Shown here piece after piece: positions 11,729 to 24,689 of a stretch of 64,000 nt of DNA. Below the pieces are notes generated by a model. The model was not told the origin of the DNA. It made no database searches and saw only the letters and a list, made by a program, of their open reading frames with translations. The stretch comes from Macrocybe gigantea (Eukaryota > Basidiomycota > Agaricomycetes > Agaricales > Callistosporiaceae), in NCBI GenBank assembly GCA_011319805.1, contig SJRY01000250.1, positions 620,001 through 684,000 of the forward strand. The letters are read 5' to 3'. Numbering within the stretch: the first letter of the stretch is position 1; each line of letters starts with the position of its first letter. Both the position numbers and the translations under genes were made by a program.

Positions 11729-14700
11729 TTATATTCGCACCTGTTTCCGCTCTTCCTTTCGCCTGAGCATTTCAGCAGCCCGCTCTTCCTTTGTAGGAGG
11801 TGCTGCGGGTTCACGTAAATGAACGGGCAGCCCGCTGTCTTTTACAGTAATACTACTTTGCGGTCCGGCAGATGTCGTTGATTTGGATGCCGCTGGTGAG
11901 CGAGGCCGAGTAATAGATGCCGGAGTAGATGAAGATATGGAGAGTGAGAGAAGCGGTGGAGGTGATTTGTTGACATCTGAGTGGACGTTCCTATGTTTTG
12001 GAGAAGGAGCGGTCTCGAAGGCACCTGAAATAATGAGTTTTTTAATAACAAACCAACATGCTATCACATACTCCAGTCATCTTGATCAGCATTAATGTCT
12101 ATGAGCTCGTCATTCCCCCAGAGATTCCCATGTTGTTCATCTTCAACTAGCTCATTGATGATGTTGTCGGCCACAAACGAGCTGGCAAACGAAGACGGAG
12201 TTCTACTGTAACCCAGTTGCATGCCCTTCGGTTTTGTGGAGAATGAAGATTGAAGAGGGGTGTTAGCTTCCGATATTGCCCTGGCCAGCGTCGACCCAGG
12301 GTTCAGCCCATTCAGGCCATTGTCACCGAAGCCTAGAGGGGGTGCCGAGATAGGACGCTCAAGTGTTGTGATGCCTCCCGTATCACCTATCGATGATTGC
12401 AGCTCCGAACTTACAAGCTAAGGACAGTGAATTCCCTGATGACGCGTATGTACAACAGCATGCCTTACCCTCTTTCCAAGAGAGGAAATAGCCCAACTGG
12501 CAAGGGTAGTTGCCGCACCGGCGGCGGTGTTCACCAGAGTTGTTTCATCGCTGTTCGGCAACGGCAAGTCTGCTTTAGAGGTAAGTTCCGTCTCAGGCTG
12601 TAGAAATAATTGTCGATTAGCAACACAGATATGCCAATAAAACATACCATAGTGGACGAATGTGACTCAAGCTTCTTGACAAACAGATCGATTGCTTTGA
12701 ATGCCTGCTCTCTAACCAATCTACATATTTGTCAGTTATCAACTTTCGAAAAGAAAAGTTTGGGAATACAGGAGCGTACCTGTCCTTGTCTATCATAGCA
12801 ATTGAGATACTAGGGATGACTTTGGTTGCCATGTCCTCAGCTTCAAAACATTCTATTGTTGCCATGAATGCCATAAGCCCAGCAACCCGAGCATGCACAA
12901 AAGGATCTCTAATTGCCCGCGCAAATGCTGGAACAAGGACTTTCCGCTTGGTGTGGTAGCCTAAGGAAGGTCCAAGACGGCCGATCAAGATGCATGTATT
13001 TGTTCGAATCGATGCCTCGGGATCAGATTGCAGTTTTGCTAGAGCCCGCAATAAGTCATTATTAAGGATACGGTCGTTCAGCTATTGAAACGAAGATCAG
13101 AAGAAAACAATGCATCTATCAATCACACCTTCAGACCTTGGAGGCTAGTAGGCTGAACGATTTCAAGGTGGCCTCCCGTATTATGGCCACCGTATCGGTA
13201 AAGCCAGTTTGCTGTGCAGAATATTTAATGACCGCGAAGTCAAAATACCGGAGTCAACTTGCCAGGTGAGGGAAAATCTTTTCTGAGACAGTCTTTTTGT
13301 CTAAGCGTTCTGCGTATTCACTCAGGCTGTCCAATAGGACCATTCGTGTACTGCGATCGGGGCTGGCAAAAAGTTTCACGACTGGATCTAGTACAACGCG
13401 GGAGTATTGATCTGCCCCGAGCGATGCCCCAAGCTGTAGAATAAGTGGTAGGATAGAAGCCACAGAAGAGCCCCCGAACTCCAGTGCCGATGCAAGAGAT
13501 GGAAGAACGCGATCTGTCGCAAATTCGGATGGAAACGACGAAGCGGAAGATTTCAGGTTCCTGGGCGAGACAACGTAAAGCCTCAGTACACTAAAAATAT
13601 GTGACCCTACCGGAGAAAGGCAACTCGGTCAGCTTCGGAGGATAATGCAAAGTTGTCCAAGCCGATGCAGGCCTGAACTAATTTATTGATTGCGAAAAAG
13701 CCAGTTTCCGCCATGCCTATCTCAAGAAAAGTCTTCGGTGTCATCCGAGCCTTTGGACTTGGGTTCAAAAGCTTTTTGAACGAAGGGAATATTGACGTCG
13801 GAATAGCCCCACGGGACGCCTGAGTAGGCGGTGGATACGGTGGTTGGGCTGCAGCAGGAGGTGGCTGTAGAGGGTTAAATAGCGAATGTAACAACAATCC
13901 TAGAGCGTAACCATCGGCGGATGCGGGGTCGGCCCTTGAAGGAAGTGAGGAAGAGGTAATGTCAACAAACGAAATCGAGAAGTTACTGTTTCAGTATCGC
14001 CCAGCCGTCTTTCTTCACTTCTGGTGGGCCGCATGCCATTGAACTTGGATAAAGCCCTCCTAACGTCTAGCGAACACCTCTTTTGAATTAGAAGGGGGAA
14101 AAGAAGGGGTGTGCATACGTATAGAACGGGCATCTCGTCTTTTGAATTACTGAGGAGTTCAAATCCGCCCAGCTTCCATTCGCCAGACGAGGAAACGAAT
14201 ATCGAGCTAACTGATAATTTGCCATACGTCGACGAGCAAGAATCATTGAGAAAAGCTAGTGCCACCTGGGTCGTCAAGTTATAGAGAATGAAGATGTGAA
14301 GAGTATTTACATACCGATATCCGCTGCAATCCCCATATAAGCCAGTCATCACGCTCCGAAGACGCACGATTTGACCACGAATCCAGGACAGGTTGCAATG
14401 GTCGCACTCGCTCAGTCATTATATATAAAACTGTATCAGTCTCCACCGCGTCGAGAAACTTCAGAATATCGGGGTGTCGAGTTGATCGCAGTTTTCGCAT
14501 AGCATTCGTCGCGAACTGTTTGATGTTTTTCTTGGAGGAATCACTGAGATCATACTCGAAAACAGAGATAGAGCTTCCATCATCCTAAAAAATGGTCTTC
14601 AATGGCATTGCAAAATAAATGGACACCGCACACCCTTTTGATGCCGTCGTAGAGGCTATATGTGTTATCGACTATTGTGACTTTGCTCCCTAGAGAGAAT

Positions 14701-14771
14701 GGGAGATTAAATCCAGACTTCTGCACCAGGCTAGAGACGGCCGCTGATCCTAGATTCTTCAAGTACTCCAT
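11729..14771 (-). CDS. SCYL1: SCY1-like pseudokinase with HEAT repeats (Scyl1/Cex1)
   Basis: The family works in COPI/Golgi trafficking and in nuclear tRNA export. The start at 14771 gives MEYLKNLGSAAVSSLVQKSG, then the degenerate kinase N-lobe (DGSSISVFEYDLSDSSKKNI, FATNAMRKLRSTRHPDILKF, VETDTVLYIMTERVRPL). GEWKLGGFELLS replaces the DFG motif, so catalysis is unlikely. FPSFKKLLNPSPKARMTPKT and FLEIGMAETGFFAINKLVQA precede HEAT-type helices (PVVKLFASPDRSTRMVLLDS, SDPEASIRTNTCILIGRLGP, KVLVPAFARAIRDPFVHARV). The C-terminus is disordered and ends EEERAAEMLRRKEERKQ-type charged sequence (stop near 11729). About eight introns are needed. It is divergent from MED14. Confidence 0.9.
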
Positions 14772-14944
14772 TTAGCGTGATCTATGCTCAGAACGTCGTG
14801 GAATGGTATATTGGCTCAAGAGAGGAATCGTGGCATATTGTTTGTGGCTGTGCTCGGCAATCTAGCGACCTTATTCGTTCCGCAAGGGCAATCCTGGTTG
14901 CCTTTATGACCTGACCTTCATGCTGGACGTATTTCCTTTCCTAG
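14772..14944. promoter_or_regulatory. Bidirectional promoter, SCY1-like / MED14
   Basis: 173 bp separate the two divergent start codons. The interval must contain both promoters. No recognisable motif beyond general composition. Confidence 0.55.
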
Positions 14945-17900
14945 ATGCATCAAACTCTTCATGAAACTGCACAGTCCGTCGAAGGCTTTCAGCCAACAAT
15001 AAATCCCGGCAGCACTCCTGACGCAGCGAATCCCCCAAGATCAGCCAATGGCAATTCCGAGCCGCCTCTGGGGGAATTGGAACGCGAACTTCCAGTGGTT
15101 TACGATGGTCAAATCCCTTTGGGGGACTTGATCTCAAGAGTAGTTCAAGCTATATACGCAGAACTGACAGAAATGGCGGAAACGTAGGGCTCATACTGTC
15201 TTGTTTAGTGACTTGGCTTATTGTATGTCTTTCAGCATGCCGAACATGTCCGATAGTGCGCGAAAGCGCGTGCTTGCTGATTGGGTAGTGAAGACGAAGA
15301 AGCAAGTTGTGAAGCTTTATGCTATTGCTAAATGGTCTAGAGATGCAGATGCAGTTCAGAAATGCATGGTGTGCCCATTTCACTCGTACTGTCTTACTCT
15401 ACCAAACTGGCTCTGCAGAACATCACTGCGTTTCTCATGACCCAGAACCAGCAATTTGAAGGTGCAATCACTGGTCTCAAATATGCCAGAGATAGTCTAG
15501 ATCCCGCAAGGTTCGTCTACCAGTGCATCCGTTCTTCTGTTTCCTCTGACCGTGTATCAGGCTTCGGAATCACGATTTGCTTACATCATTGGACGTTTTA
15601 ACGACAGGAACGTATCTTAGGCTGCCTTCATGTATCAAGGTAATTTCGCACTTTGACACTAGACAGGGACCAAATACTTATTCGCGTATCAGAAGTCCAT
15701 CATTCCACCAATTCCACTGACCGATTCGGACATTGCGAAGACACTATCAGGCATGGAAAATACGATTCGGTATCGTCTCCGTATGTCGGAATTTATTCCT
15801 GTGCAGATGTCCAAACATCGAATAGGTGAATAGCCATACCTCTTAATATAAGCCGGTTTTGACCTGTATGAAGCGGACGGTCGCGTCTTCTTCACGGTGC
15901 CAAAATTGTTTGAAACTTCGTTGTCCCTTCGTGGCGCGGAATGTGACCAAGGGTGGTTTTTCGTACATGTTGAATTCCTGATAAATATTGGAGGCGATTT
16001 AGATGGCCTGCAAGGTGATATTTCTTCTTGCTGTCTGGACCGTCGCACTTGTCCTCACGAAATGTCTAGAATTTCCACGTGTTCCCTCAGGCATCATGAA
16101 GCGACATATCACGGACGAAGCGGATGCAAGGCTGGCCTTTTATCTGCCTTTACCCCAGGAAGCGAATCAGCCACCTAGACCTCGTCTTTCAGAGGGTGTC
16201 GTGGATGCGCCCCTCGTGCGATTATACAATTTCCTGCGTGAGCGTACAATGAGTCTCCTGTCCCCCAACTGTCTGACAAATGAGCTTATTAGAGTTGATG
16301 TCGCTGTCATATCAACTAGAGATACTGCGCTTCCAGGTTCTTCACTCGTTATCAATGTTGCCGATGATGCATTTAACAGGTTATTTAGGCAGAACGTATG
16401 CGCTCCTTAGGATGGGCAGACTATCTTGCCGTAGTCATGAGCCCAGACCGCAAAACTTTGACAGCATCATATTGGATGTGCGAATTTGACCAAATTTTCC
16501 TTGATCGTCGCTCAATGGGTGATTAGGCGCCCTTCGACGTCTCTACCCCCGAATCGCCAACGGCCCAGACTTCCTTCGTCGGGTGGCACCCTTACCATTT
16601 CGATGATTGGTACTGGGCCGGAATCGGCTCCTAATTTTCAATCATACAAATTCGATGTTAGCAAGCTGCAGCAGAAGTCGAAGATCGGTGGTGCGACGCT
16701 CTCAGACGAGGTAGAAACTCTCAGACTTGTGGTACATTGGCAACCGGCAAATGGAACCCTCGGAGTCAACGTACCATTGAATGAATTTGCTCCTTTTCAG
16801 AACGCCCTATTCATCGTAAGGTATCATGCCTTTCATGCCCTTCCTACTGACGAAAAATTACAGGACGCCAATAATTTGGACTTTGAGGCGTTGTTGCTGA
16901 GGATTATCCGGAAGCATATCAATATCATCTTGAAGTTTTATCAGTTCCAGCTGCTAAATGGCCCAACGAAGAAGGTTTTTGTATCCGCTCAAGCTGCTGC
17001 TATGATAAAGGACGGTGGGTTAAAATTGTTACTTAAAATCACTCGTTTGTTCAATCGTACCACAGGCGACCATGAAGCTATCGACGTACACCTATATGCG
17101 GATGAATATGTGGTCCTGAGCATCGATGCTCGAACGGGACGCATGAACTTGCGGGATACTGGTGGCTTCGCTGCTCCTGGTCGAGGACCTCGCTTCTCAG
17201 TTCTCTCTGACCGTTTGAATGAAACTCCTATGTTTATCTTTGACACTTTGGTCCGTCTGCGCCTCAATGTATGTCTTTCATCTCAATATCATTGGTATAA
17301 CGACTCAATTCGGCGCTTTTCAGACTATTACTGATATGGTCGAGCAAAAAGCGAAGTATTTGGGTCTGGAAACGTTCCGACGGCGTAATTTTCCCAAAGA
17401 AGGTATTTGAAAACTATCGTTCTGAAATATTGTGAAACCTTTCGCTCATTCCCATCGACGTATAGAACTTGTCAAGCTAGGCCCCTCAGCTTGGGGTACT
17501 TTGTATATTCAACTGACCAACTTCCCAAATCATTACCTTGTCTTAGTAATCAGGGATGACGAGTTTCGTTATGCTTTGATCACAACGAAGGTTCTGACGG
17601 ATTCCGTGTACCAAAGCATGGTTATGGAAGATATTGCATGGCTGGACATTGACAGGATGCACAAGACCGAATTTAATATGTCCAGACATAGTCATCACCC
17701 ATCCCCAAATGACGGAAATAACACAAGGCAAGACACACCCGGAAGTTCGTCTGGGTGAGTTGCCCAACATGTGCCGAATTCCGAGATGTAACCACATTAT
17801 CAGCTTTCAACTCAATACGCCAGTTTTGCGTGACTTATACAGCTACTGCTGGTGCGTATCAATCTCGCTCATAAAATGTATCACAGCAATTTCACATGAA

Positions 17901-19341
17901 CAGTGCTCGAGTTGCCTACATGAACGTGGAACGTCAGCTCAAGCTTCGCGGCATTCCATTCACACATGTCAATCCCGGAAGCGAGAAAAAGAGCATACCG
18001 ATGGAGCTGGCATATAGTCAGTCGTCCTTGGTTCGATCCATACCTGCGCTTTGTGTGGAATCGAAAGATATCTTGGCTGGGGCTCCTGCGGCTGAGGCAG
18101 CAATGCCAAACATCCGCATCGTGCCTTTGCATTGGTGGTCCAATAAGACTGCTCAGGTATGCTGTAGCCAGGAAGCGCCGTTGCGTTCTGATCCGTCGTT
18201 TGCAATAGGTCGTAACATCTGTCAAACTGAAATATGTTCAGCAGCCTATGGGTAAGAAAGCTGGAACGAGCACCGTCATCAGACCATCGAAGAGCATCAT
18301 TTACGATACCACGGAGGCTGTGGTTTCTTTCCTCTCGGAAGATGTTAACTCCTGTGTAGATGAATTCTTTGAGGAATGGGCCCGTGTGTCTAAGATGGTC
18401 GTCATCGCTCGGGAAGGTTAGCGTGGACCAGAATCCCTCACAAAATTTTTCTGACGTCGCCAGTAGTTGCCCAGATGACGAAGGATCAGAACAGGCAAGA
18501 CATGCGTTTACTCTGTTTTGACTTGCAGACCGTGGAATTTGTTTACGCCCTCGTGCGTCTCCATTGTGCTGTGCTATGGATTTATGATATAAGCTTAGAT
18601 TTCACGCGTGTGCCTTTCAAACCTAGGATTACACCGTATCGATAACCTGCATGGATCAACTATCTCCGACCGGAGGAAAATTTGATCTTCAATTCTCGCG
18701 TTGTTCTTCGCATGACTCCACCTCTGCCAAAAGTGGAGATCTGCACAATCCTCATGAAGCCGCGGAACTGTTCTTTCAAGACATCCTTCGACAAGGGCAG
18801 AACCGCCTTTCGCAGTCAATCCAACAGCTGGTCTTGCTGTTGAGGGATACCCTTCCAATCGTGATGGAGCTTGAAGAGATACGGCTGAAGATCAAAGATG
18901 GCCAGAATGTGGACATATACGCCAAGGGCGTTGAGTGGTATAGAATACTTTATAGGGATTTCAGGTGATTTTGCTCTTCGGTCAGCATGTTGACTCACGG
19001 CGGTCTGAATAAGTGAAACTAAACGCTGCAGATACGCGCTGGATTTTCGTCTGATGGCGGATCGACGGGTAGCGATCATGGACGGGTCATGGATCCACTC
19101 GAGTTCGCAATCGACGGAATCAGGATGGAGCAGAAATGCCGTTGGAGACGATATCGGCCTGCGACCGATGCCAGAATTTCAAAAGCTCGCTGGCCAAGCG
19201 ATCGCTAGCGCGAATATCCTATCCGGGGTTTCCTCGCGCAAGCTTTCCGTGCTTGATGTGGGCATAATTTGCGATAAAGATCTAATCGCAAACCTGGGTA
19301 GAAACATACACGCAAAAATACTTGAACGGCAACAACCGTGA
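14945..19341 (+). CDS. MED14: Mediator complex subunit 14 (Med14/Rgr1)
   Basis: Central scaffold subunit linking the Mediator head, middle and tail modules. The start at 14945 gives MHQTLHETAQSVEGFQPTIN. The Med14 N-terminal domain follows as LERELPVVYDGQIPLGDLIS, RVVQAIYAELTEMAET, LPNMSDSARKRVLADWVVKT and VKLYAIAKWSRDADAVQKCM, then FLMTQNQQFEGAITGLKYAR. Later exons read VEFLINIGGD (15.97 kb), KRHITDEADARLAFYLPLPQ (16.1 kb), GWADYLAVVMSPDRKTLT (16.4 kb), GTSTVIRPSKSIIYDTTEAV (18.27 kb) and GKFDLQFSRCSSHD (18.68 kb). The last exon ends NIHAKILERQQP. Frames shift at many short introns, so the gene has a dozen or more exons. The protein is roughly 1,200 residues, normal for fungal Med14. Confidence 0.9.
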
Positions 19342-19472
19342 GGTCGTAATCGATAAACACCTATTTATGCAATTGTATCATATCACCGCTATTGCGACTT
19401 GCTCCATAATACATTACTGTTACATGTAGCGTTACATTCCATCAGGTTTCGAGATCGTCATAAGCACATCAG

Positions 19473-20991
19473 TCAGTCCTCGTCCGTCGAACTCACATCC
19501 AGATCAAAGGACTCTCCTTCACTGGAGGATGTACCATCATGGGCTGGTCGTGTGCTTATATTTCTTTTGACTGGTCTACCGTCCAAACCGTCATCTGTCG
19601 AACTCAGAAAGAATTCTCCTTCACTTAAGACATCGTCAAGCACGGGTCTGCCGGTTTTATTTCTGCCACCCGCCTTGTTATCCGTGCGCTTACTTGAGGT
19701 GTTTAAACCCGATGGTTGTTTAGACCGGGCCCGTTTCGGGGGCTCTTGCTCTTCTGAAATGGTGGACTCTCCCTTGAATCGGCGGTAACAGCCGCGCACG
19801 ACGTCGCCCCAAAGAACATAGGACTGACAAGCCAAGCATGTCCCCCCTCGGGGCAGAAAATCAGATGCCTTGTTTTCCGGACCGAGGAAGTGCTGTGCGA
19901 GGCATTTCAGGTGCGATACGGTTGAACAGTTAGGTGCAGGACATAGCGCAGTCGTTAGATGGTTCTAAACAAAATATAAATCCAGACGACGAGACAGACA
20001 CGTTTGGCGCACATACTGAGGCATAGTCCAGAACTGCACCTCGGCAGACCGAACAAATCATATCGAGACTTTGACCAAGGAGTGTGGTGTTTTTCGCCAG
20101 ATGGGTGGATGTGAAGGTTTCTATCAAAGACTGCAATAGGCCAGAGGGATTTATTTGACGTAAGGGAATCTTACGGTCGTTGACTAGGATGGGGCCTTGA
20201 CGCCCTGAGCCTGCTTTCCCCGATTTTCCGTCCACGCCTTCCAACTCCACGCTGCAACTTAAACCCTGAGGCAACAAAGGAATCTGTGGGTTCTTTTCGC
20301 ATGCGCTCCAGACGCGAACGGCCTCTTCGGTGAAGAGCTTGACATGTAGAGGCCATTTGTGATAAGGATGCGTCGCTAGCATAACGCGGACCGCTCTAAC
20401 AGCACCAGTGAACATCAAAGGGGGGAATAGAAAGTCGTGGCACACGAACTCGATTCTCAACTTGACGTACGTCGCGTTGCGGGCGGACCTGAACATGGGT
20501 GTGCCATCGGGATCGCGTAGATGGCGAGATAGATTAGGATGTTGCCACGCCCATTCAAACTGCAGAGCGGCCTTGTATTGTACTTGAGATGCGCAACCGC
20601 AGAGGGAAGAGGGAGATAACCGACGAGTTTGGAGGGAAAACCGTGGACTATCATCTGCATGACCCACGGTCTGCCATGCTTTGTCTTCCATGCGCCTTGC
20701 GTGAGTTCGCCATTGTGTTGGCTGGAATTGATTGAATGGCAGTCAAGTAGGAGAACACTTGATATCGGATGGACGTACCGTATCCGGCGAGGAGGACTGG
20801 GAGTGCTTCCAACGTAGGTACTGTTCTTTCAAGTTTAGCCACTGGGACATATGATGGGACCATGAGTACTGCACTGACGCCCTTGACTGCGCTGTTTTCG
20901 CCGACTTGAGGAGATAACAGGCATAGAATGCCGGGAACGAATGGGAACGAAGAGAGGACCTGGAGCTCGGAGGTTTGGAAGACGCGGACAT
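19473..20991 (-). CDS. SLX1: Structure-specific endonuclease subunit SLX1
   Basis: GIY-YIG nuclease subunit that works with SLX4 to cut Holliday junctions and flaps in the nucleus. The start at 20991 gives [19 protein letters not shown], then FYACYLLKS, and after an intron [14 protein letters not shown], then after another intron [20 protein letters not shown] and [29 protein letters not shown]. This is the complete GIY-YIG domain including the catalytic Tyr/Arg region and the Glu of QFEWAWQ. The C-terminal zinc-binding domain reads [36 protein letters not shown] and [21 protein letters not shown] Ser/Asp/Glu-rich tail ends at 19473. Lengths and order match fungal SLX1. Confidence 0.95.
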
Positions 20992-21052
20992 GAGGTTGGT
21001 CGCGACGGAGTCACGTGCGCGAGCAAGAAGGGGCTTTATATTAGGAGACGCG

Positions 21053-21722
21053 CTAATTATACAACAAAGAACCGCCGACGATATAGGCATCTCGGGACCC
21101 GTAAATACATTGCCGGTAAAGGTTGGGTATAATGTCGGAGGATATCAGAAGCCCCACCCGTTCATAAAATTTCAACGCTGATATGTTCGACGCTGCGACG
21201 GTCGCCTGCACAGAAACACCATCCGCCGCTTGGGCGAACGTTTTTCGGAAATGGCGACAGACGCATTGGATAAGATGGCTTGCCAGGCCGCGATGCCGGT
21301 ACGCCGGCGATACGCCGAGGGTAAGGATTTCGATACGCGATTGGGCGCGTTTGTGAGAAGGTGAAGTCAACGTTGACAGAGGTGGCGCGAGCGCTGATTG
21401 CGTAAATGCTGCAGAAACGAAGGCGATGGGCATCTCGTTGTCGTACGCCACGAAGCAAACACGGTTGGGCATAATAAGGAGCTGCAGGAAAAAAGACGTC
21501 GGGTACCCTATGGGCAGAACCAGAGACTTGGATAGGACACGGCGGTCAGTGAAAACATATGGGGCGGCGTGAGTAAAAAAAAAAGCAAAAAAGATAAAAA
21601 CATACGTGCAGTGCACGCACACGAGCGATTGCCGAGGACTCGAGGTGCCTCACCACGAATTCCGGTGAGCTTACGGGGACCATGAATTCGAGAGATATGA
21701 GCCATGGTTGTCCGTCCGCCAT
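21053..21722 (-). CDS. GNAT N-acetyltransferase (NAA50/NAA60-like)
   Basis: A probable N-alpha-acetyltransferase using acetyl-CoA. The start chosen, ATG at 21722, gives MADGQPWLISLEFMVPVSSP and AIARVRALH. A phase-0 intron (about 21608-21521) leads to SLVLPIGYPTSFFLQLLIM. The GNAT core then shows IEILTLGVSPAYRHRGLASH, with R/Q-x-x-G-x-A in RHRGLA for acetyl-CoA binding, and ATVAASNISALKFYERVGL, the conserved strand/helix with N and the aromatic YER. The VLPxxYPxxFF pattern after an xRALH motif is typical of the NAA50/NAA60 group. The same frame stays open upstream to 22208, so a longer N-terminus is possible, but that stretch lacks family similarity and reads like leader sequence. Confidence 0.82.
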
Positions 21723-22299
21723 TTTAACATTGCCACAAAGAGGCTCGAGCACGCGACAGAAGTGGCAGCGTCGAGTCGGCCGAGACTTGTAAAGATGGCT
21801 GGATGCCGGAGAGCCGTCGGAAGACGTGGATCTTCGGAGTTGAGGCCTTGGGCTAGCTGTCAAAAAGGACGCTAAGATGGCAGTGAGTGGATCGGTGTAG
21901 ACTTTCTGAATTAGGCGAATGCCATGTGAGGGCGGCTGGACCCATCGTGGCAGACGTAAGACTTTGTCGCAGAGCAACTCACGCCCGACTGTCGACGCTG
22001 CTGTGTTATCGGAAGACCCTTTATCCGTCTTGTCGGGACAGGAAAGATCGGGTGAAACCGGTGAGCACGCTCGAACAGCAGACTGTGATTTGAGCTGGAT
22101 AACATTGTACTGAGAGACTGGGATCCGCCCGGAAGATTGTGGGATGCGGAATGCTATAAAGTTGTGCAGGACATTGACTTGTAAAAGTATACTGCATTCC
22201 GGTGTCACGGGACGGATCTTCCTCCGTCGGACCTCCTCCTATAAAAACACGCTCAGTTCTGACACAGCACAACAACTTCATTTGATCAATTTTCGCAGA
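21723..22299. other. Intergenic region, GNAT / PEPCK
   Basis: About 577 bp between divergent genes. A minus-strand frame (to 22208) is open and continuous with the GNAT first exon, but I could not recognise conserved sequence in it. The part nearest 22300 should hold the PEP carboxykinase promoter, a gene expected to be carbon-source regulated. No operator can be named. Confidence 0.5.
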
Positions 22300-24348
22300 A
22301 TGGTCCTCCCTCATCACACCCCCTACGTTACTCCTCAGATCCTTCACAAACACTATGCTCAGTCTTACGATTCCGACCAATCTGGCGGCCGTTCGTTCAT
22401 TCGCTAGTTCTTGTCCCTGATCTGCACCGATGCTCATCGCCTTTCTTCTGTTTCAGTCATCGGTCGCGACCTCGAGTACTTCTCGCAGGCCGGCTTCGAC
22501 ATGGACAAGATCACCTTGAAGCGCAACGCCGCCATTGCGCAACTCTATGAAGACGCGATCCGCAACGAGGGCGCCGTCCTTTCCTCCTCTGGTGCCTTGA
22601 TCAACTTTTCCGGTAAAAAGACAGGACGAAGCCCCAAAGACAAGCGCATCGTCTACGAGGACACGAGCAAGGATGATATCTGGTGGGGGTCCGTGAACAT
22701 CAAGATGGACGAACGTCAGTCGTCTGCCTTTGCCCTTCCAACTGTCGGCTGCTGACTCTCATCATGGACAGACACCTTCGAAATCAATCGTGAACGCGCC
22801 ATCGATTATCTCAACACACGTGAGAACGTGTACGTCTTTGACGGCTATGCTGGAGTAAGTCGTTGTCTGGTCTCAGCGATCGCAGAGAGTAAGACATCGA
22901 TTTCTACAGTGGGATCCTCGCTACAGGATCAAGGTCCGGGTCATCTGTGCGAGAGCGTACCACGCGCTCTTCATGGTGAGACCCCGTGTCAGGCTGCCGA
23001 TTTGTTACTGTCCTAAATCTGTGCACAGCACAACATGTTGATCAGACCGACGCCTGAACAACTGGCGGATTTTGGAGAGCCGATTTCATCATCTACAACG
23101 CTGGCCAGTTCCCGGCCAACCGCTTCACGAAGGGCATGAGCTCGACGACGTCGGTCGAGATCAATTTTAAACGAATGGAGATGGTCATACTCGGTACAGA
23201 ATACGCTGGCGAGATGAAGAAGGGCGTCTTTTCGGTGATGCACTACCTCCAGCCAATCAAATTCGGCCAATTGTCTCTCCACTCCTCCGCCAACGTCGGC
23301 AAGGAAAAAGGTGATGTCACCCTTTTCTTCGGCCTTTCCGGCACTGGCAAGACCACACTCTCTGCCGACCCTAACCGTCTCCTCATCGGCGACGACGAGC
23401 ACGTCTGGTCCGACTCTGGCGTCTTCAACATCGAGGGTGGCTGCTACGCTAAATGCATTAACCTCTCCGCCGAAAAGGAGCCCGACATCTTCAACGCCAT
23501 CCGCTTCGGCAGTATCCTCGAGAACGTCGTCTACAGCCCCGCCACCCGCGAGCCTGATTATGACGACGTCAGCATCACCGAGAACACTCGCTGCGCCTAC
23601 CCCATCGAGCACATCCCCGATGCTCAGATTCCATGCGTAGTCAACCGCCAGCCCTCCAACATCATCATGCTGACCTGCGATGCCTTTGGTGTGCTTCCCC
23701 CCGTCAGCAAGCTCAGCCCCGAACAGGCCAGCTACCATTTCTTGGCCGGCTACACTTCGTAAGCCGCTTGCACCTTTTTGTCGCCTTCAACTTGTACAGA
23801 CCACTGACATACTGCTCAACAGCAAGACTCCAGGAACCGAGGACGGTGTTCTCGAGCCCATTCCTACTTTCTCGACCTGCTACAGTGCACCGTTCATCGT
23901 CCTCCATGTACGTTTACGTTCCAACTTGGTCTCGCTGCTCCTCGCGAACTCACGTTCTTTCGCAGCCTGGCCGATATGCTGAGATGTTGGCGAGCGCATG
24001 GCTAAACACAATGTCGACTGCTGGTTGATCAACACTGGTTGGACAGGAGGCAAATTCGGCAGCGGCAAGCGCTGCCCGCTCAAATTCACACGCCGCATCG
24101 TCGACGCTGTGCACTCGGGCGAACTCGCCAAGGCCGAATATGAGAACTTTGGTACGTTCAACCTCTCGATACCCACGAAATTGGAAGGCGTGCCGCGCGA
24201 GCTGCTCAATCCAGAACTCGCCTGGTCCGACAAGGCAGCCTTCCAGAAGGAAGTGAGAAAGTTGGGCGTCATGTTCCAGAAGGCTTTCGCTCTGTATGAA
24301 CCGGATGTCGCACCTCAGGTCAGGATGGCGGGTCCTCAGCTGGATTAA
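22300..24348 (+). CDS. PCK1: Phosphoenolpyruvate carboxykinase (ATP)
   Basis: Converts oxaloacetate and ATP to PEP, CO2 and ADP, the first committed step of gluconeogenesis in the cytosol. The first exon starts [20 protein letters not shown]. After an intron ending at the TTTCAG near 22456 come [20 protein letters not shown] and [17 protein letters not shown] (substrate-binding Arg). Then [37 protein letters not shown], the P-loop [36 protein letters not shown] (metal-binding region), and [15 protein letters not shown]. The C-terminal half has [20 protein letters not shown]. Ends [12 protein letters not shown]. The family is normally about 530-550 residues and this matches. Codon use is strongly biased to C-ending codons, as expected of a highly expressed gene. 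The exact donor of intron 1 is uncertain. Confidence 0.96.
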
Positions 24349-24689
24349 TTTTATTGTCTCTTTCATCATTCATAGAACACGAAGGCATGTGTAATGGTAG
24401 CTCAGTGTCGTTGAAAAAGAACACCTTGTATTAGAGTATATATGCCAACCTTTTGGTTAAAGTCGTCGTTACAATAGCAGTTTTCTTGAGATCACATGCC
24501 TGACAGACTACGCGCCCGATCATCAGAAGAGTTGCCGCGTGCCTCAGAACATCGCAATGTCTGAAGGATTGCAATTTGAAGAGATGGTTATTCACTAGCA
24601 ACTAACGAATAGATAGAAACAAAGGGTGCAACTGGTCTAGACAACCTTAGTGGATGAGGCAAAGCCGCAGACATGGGCTCAGGCTACCG
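24349..24689. other. Convergent 3' region, PEPCK / PHD-finger gene
   Basis: About 340 bp between two converging genes. It must contain both 3' UTRs and polyadenylation signals. I see no further gene or repeat. Confidence 0.5.

Noticed and set aside
23013..23738. 241-codon open frame antisense to PEPCK
   Set aside because: It is the mirror of a strongly codon-biased exon. Its Gly/Val/Asp-rich composition (for example [13 protein letters not shown]) is typical of antisense shadows, and the sense frame has the full P-loop and metal motifs.
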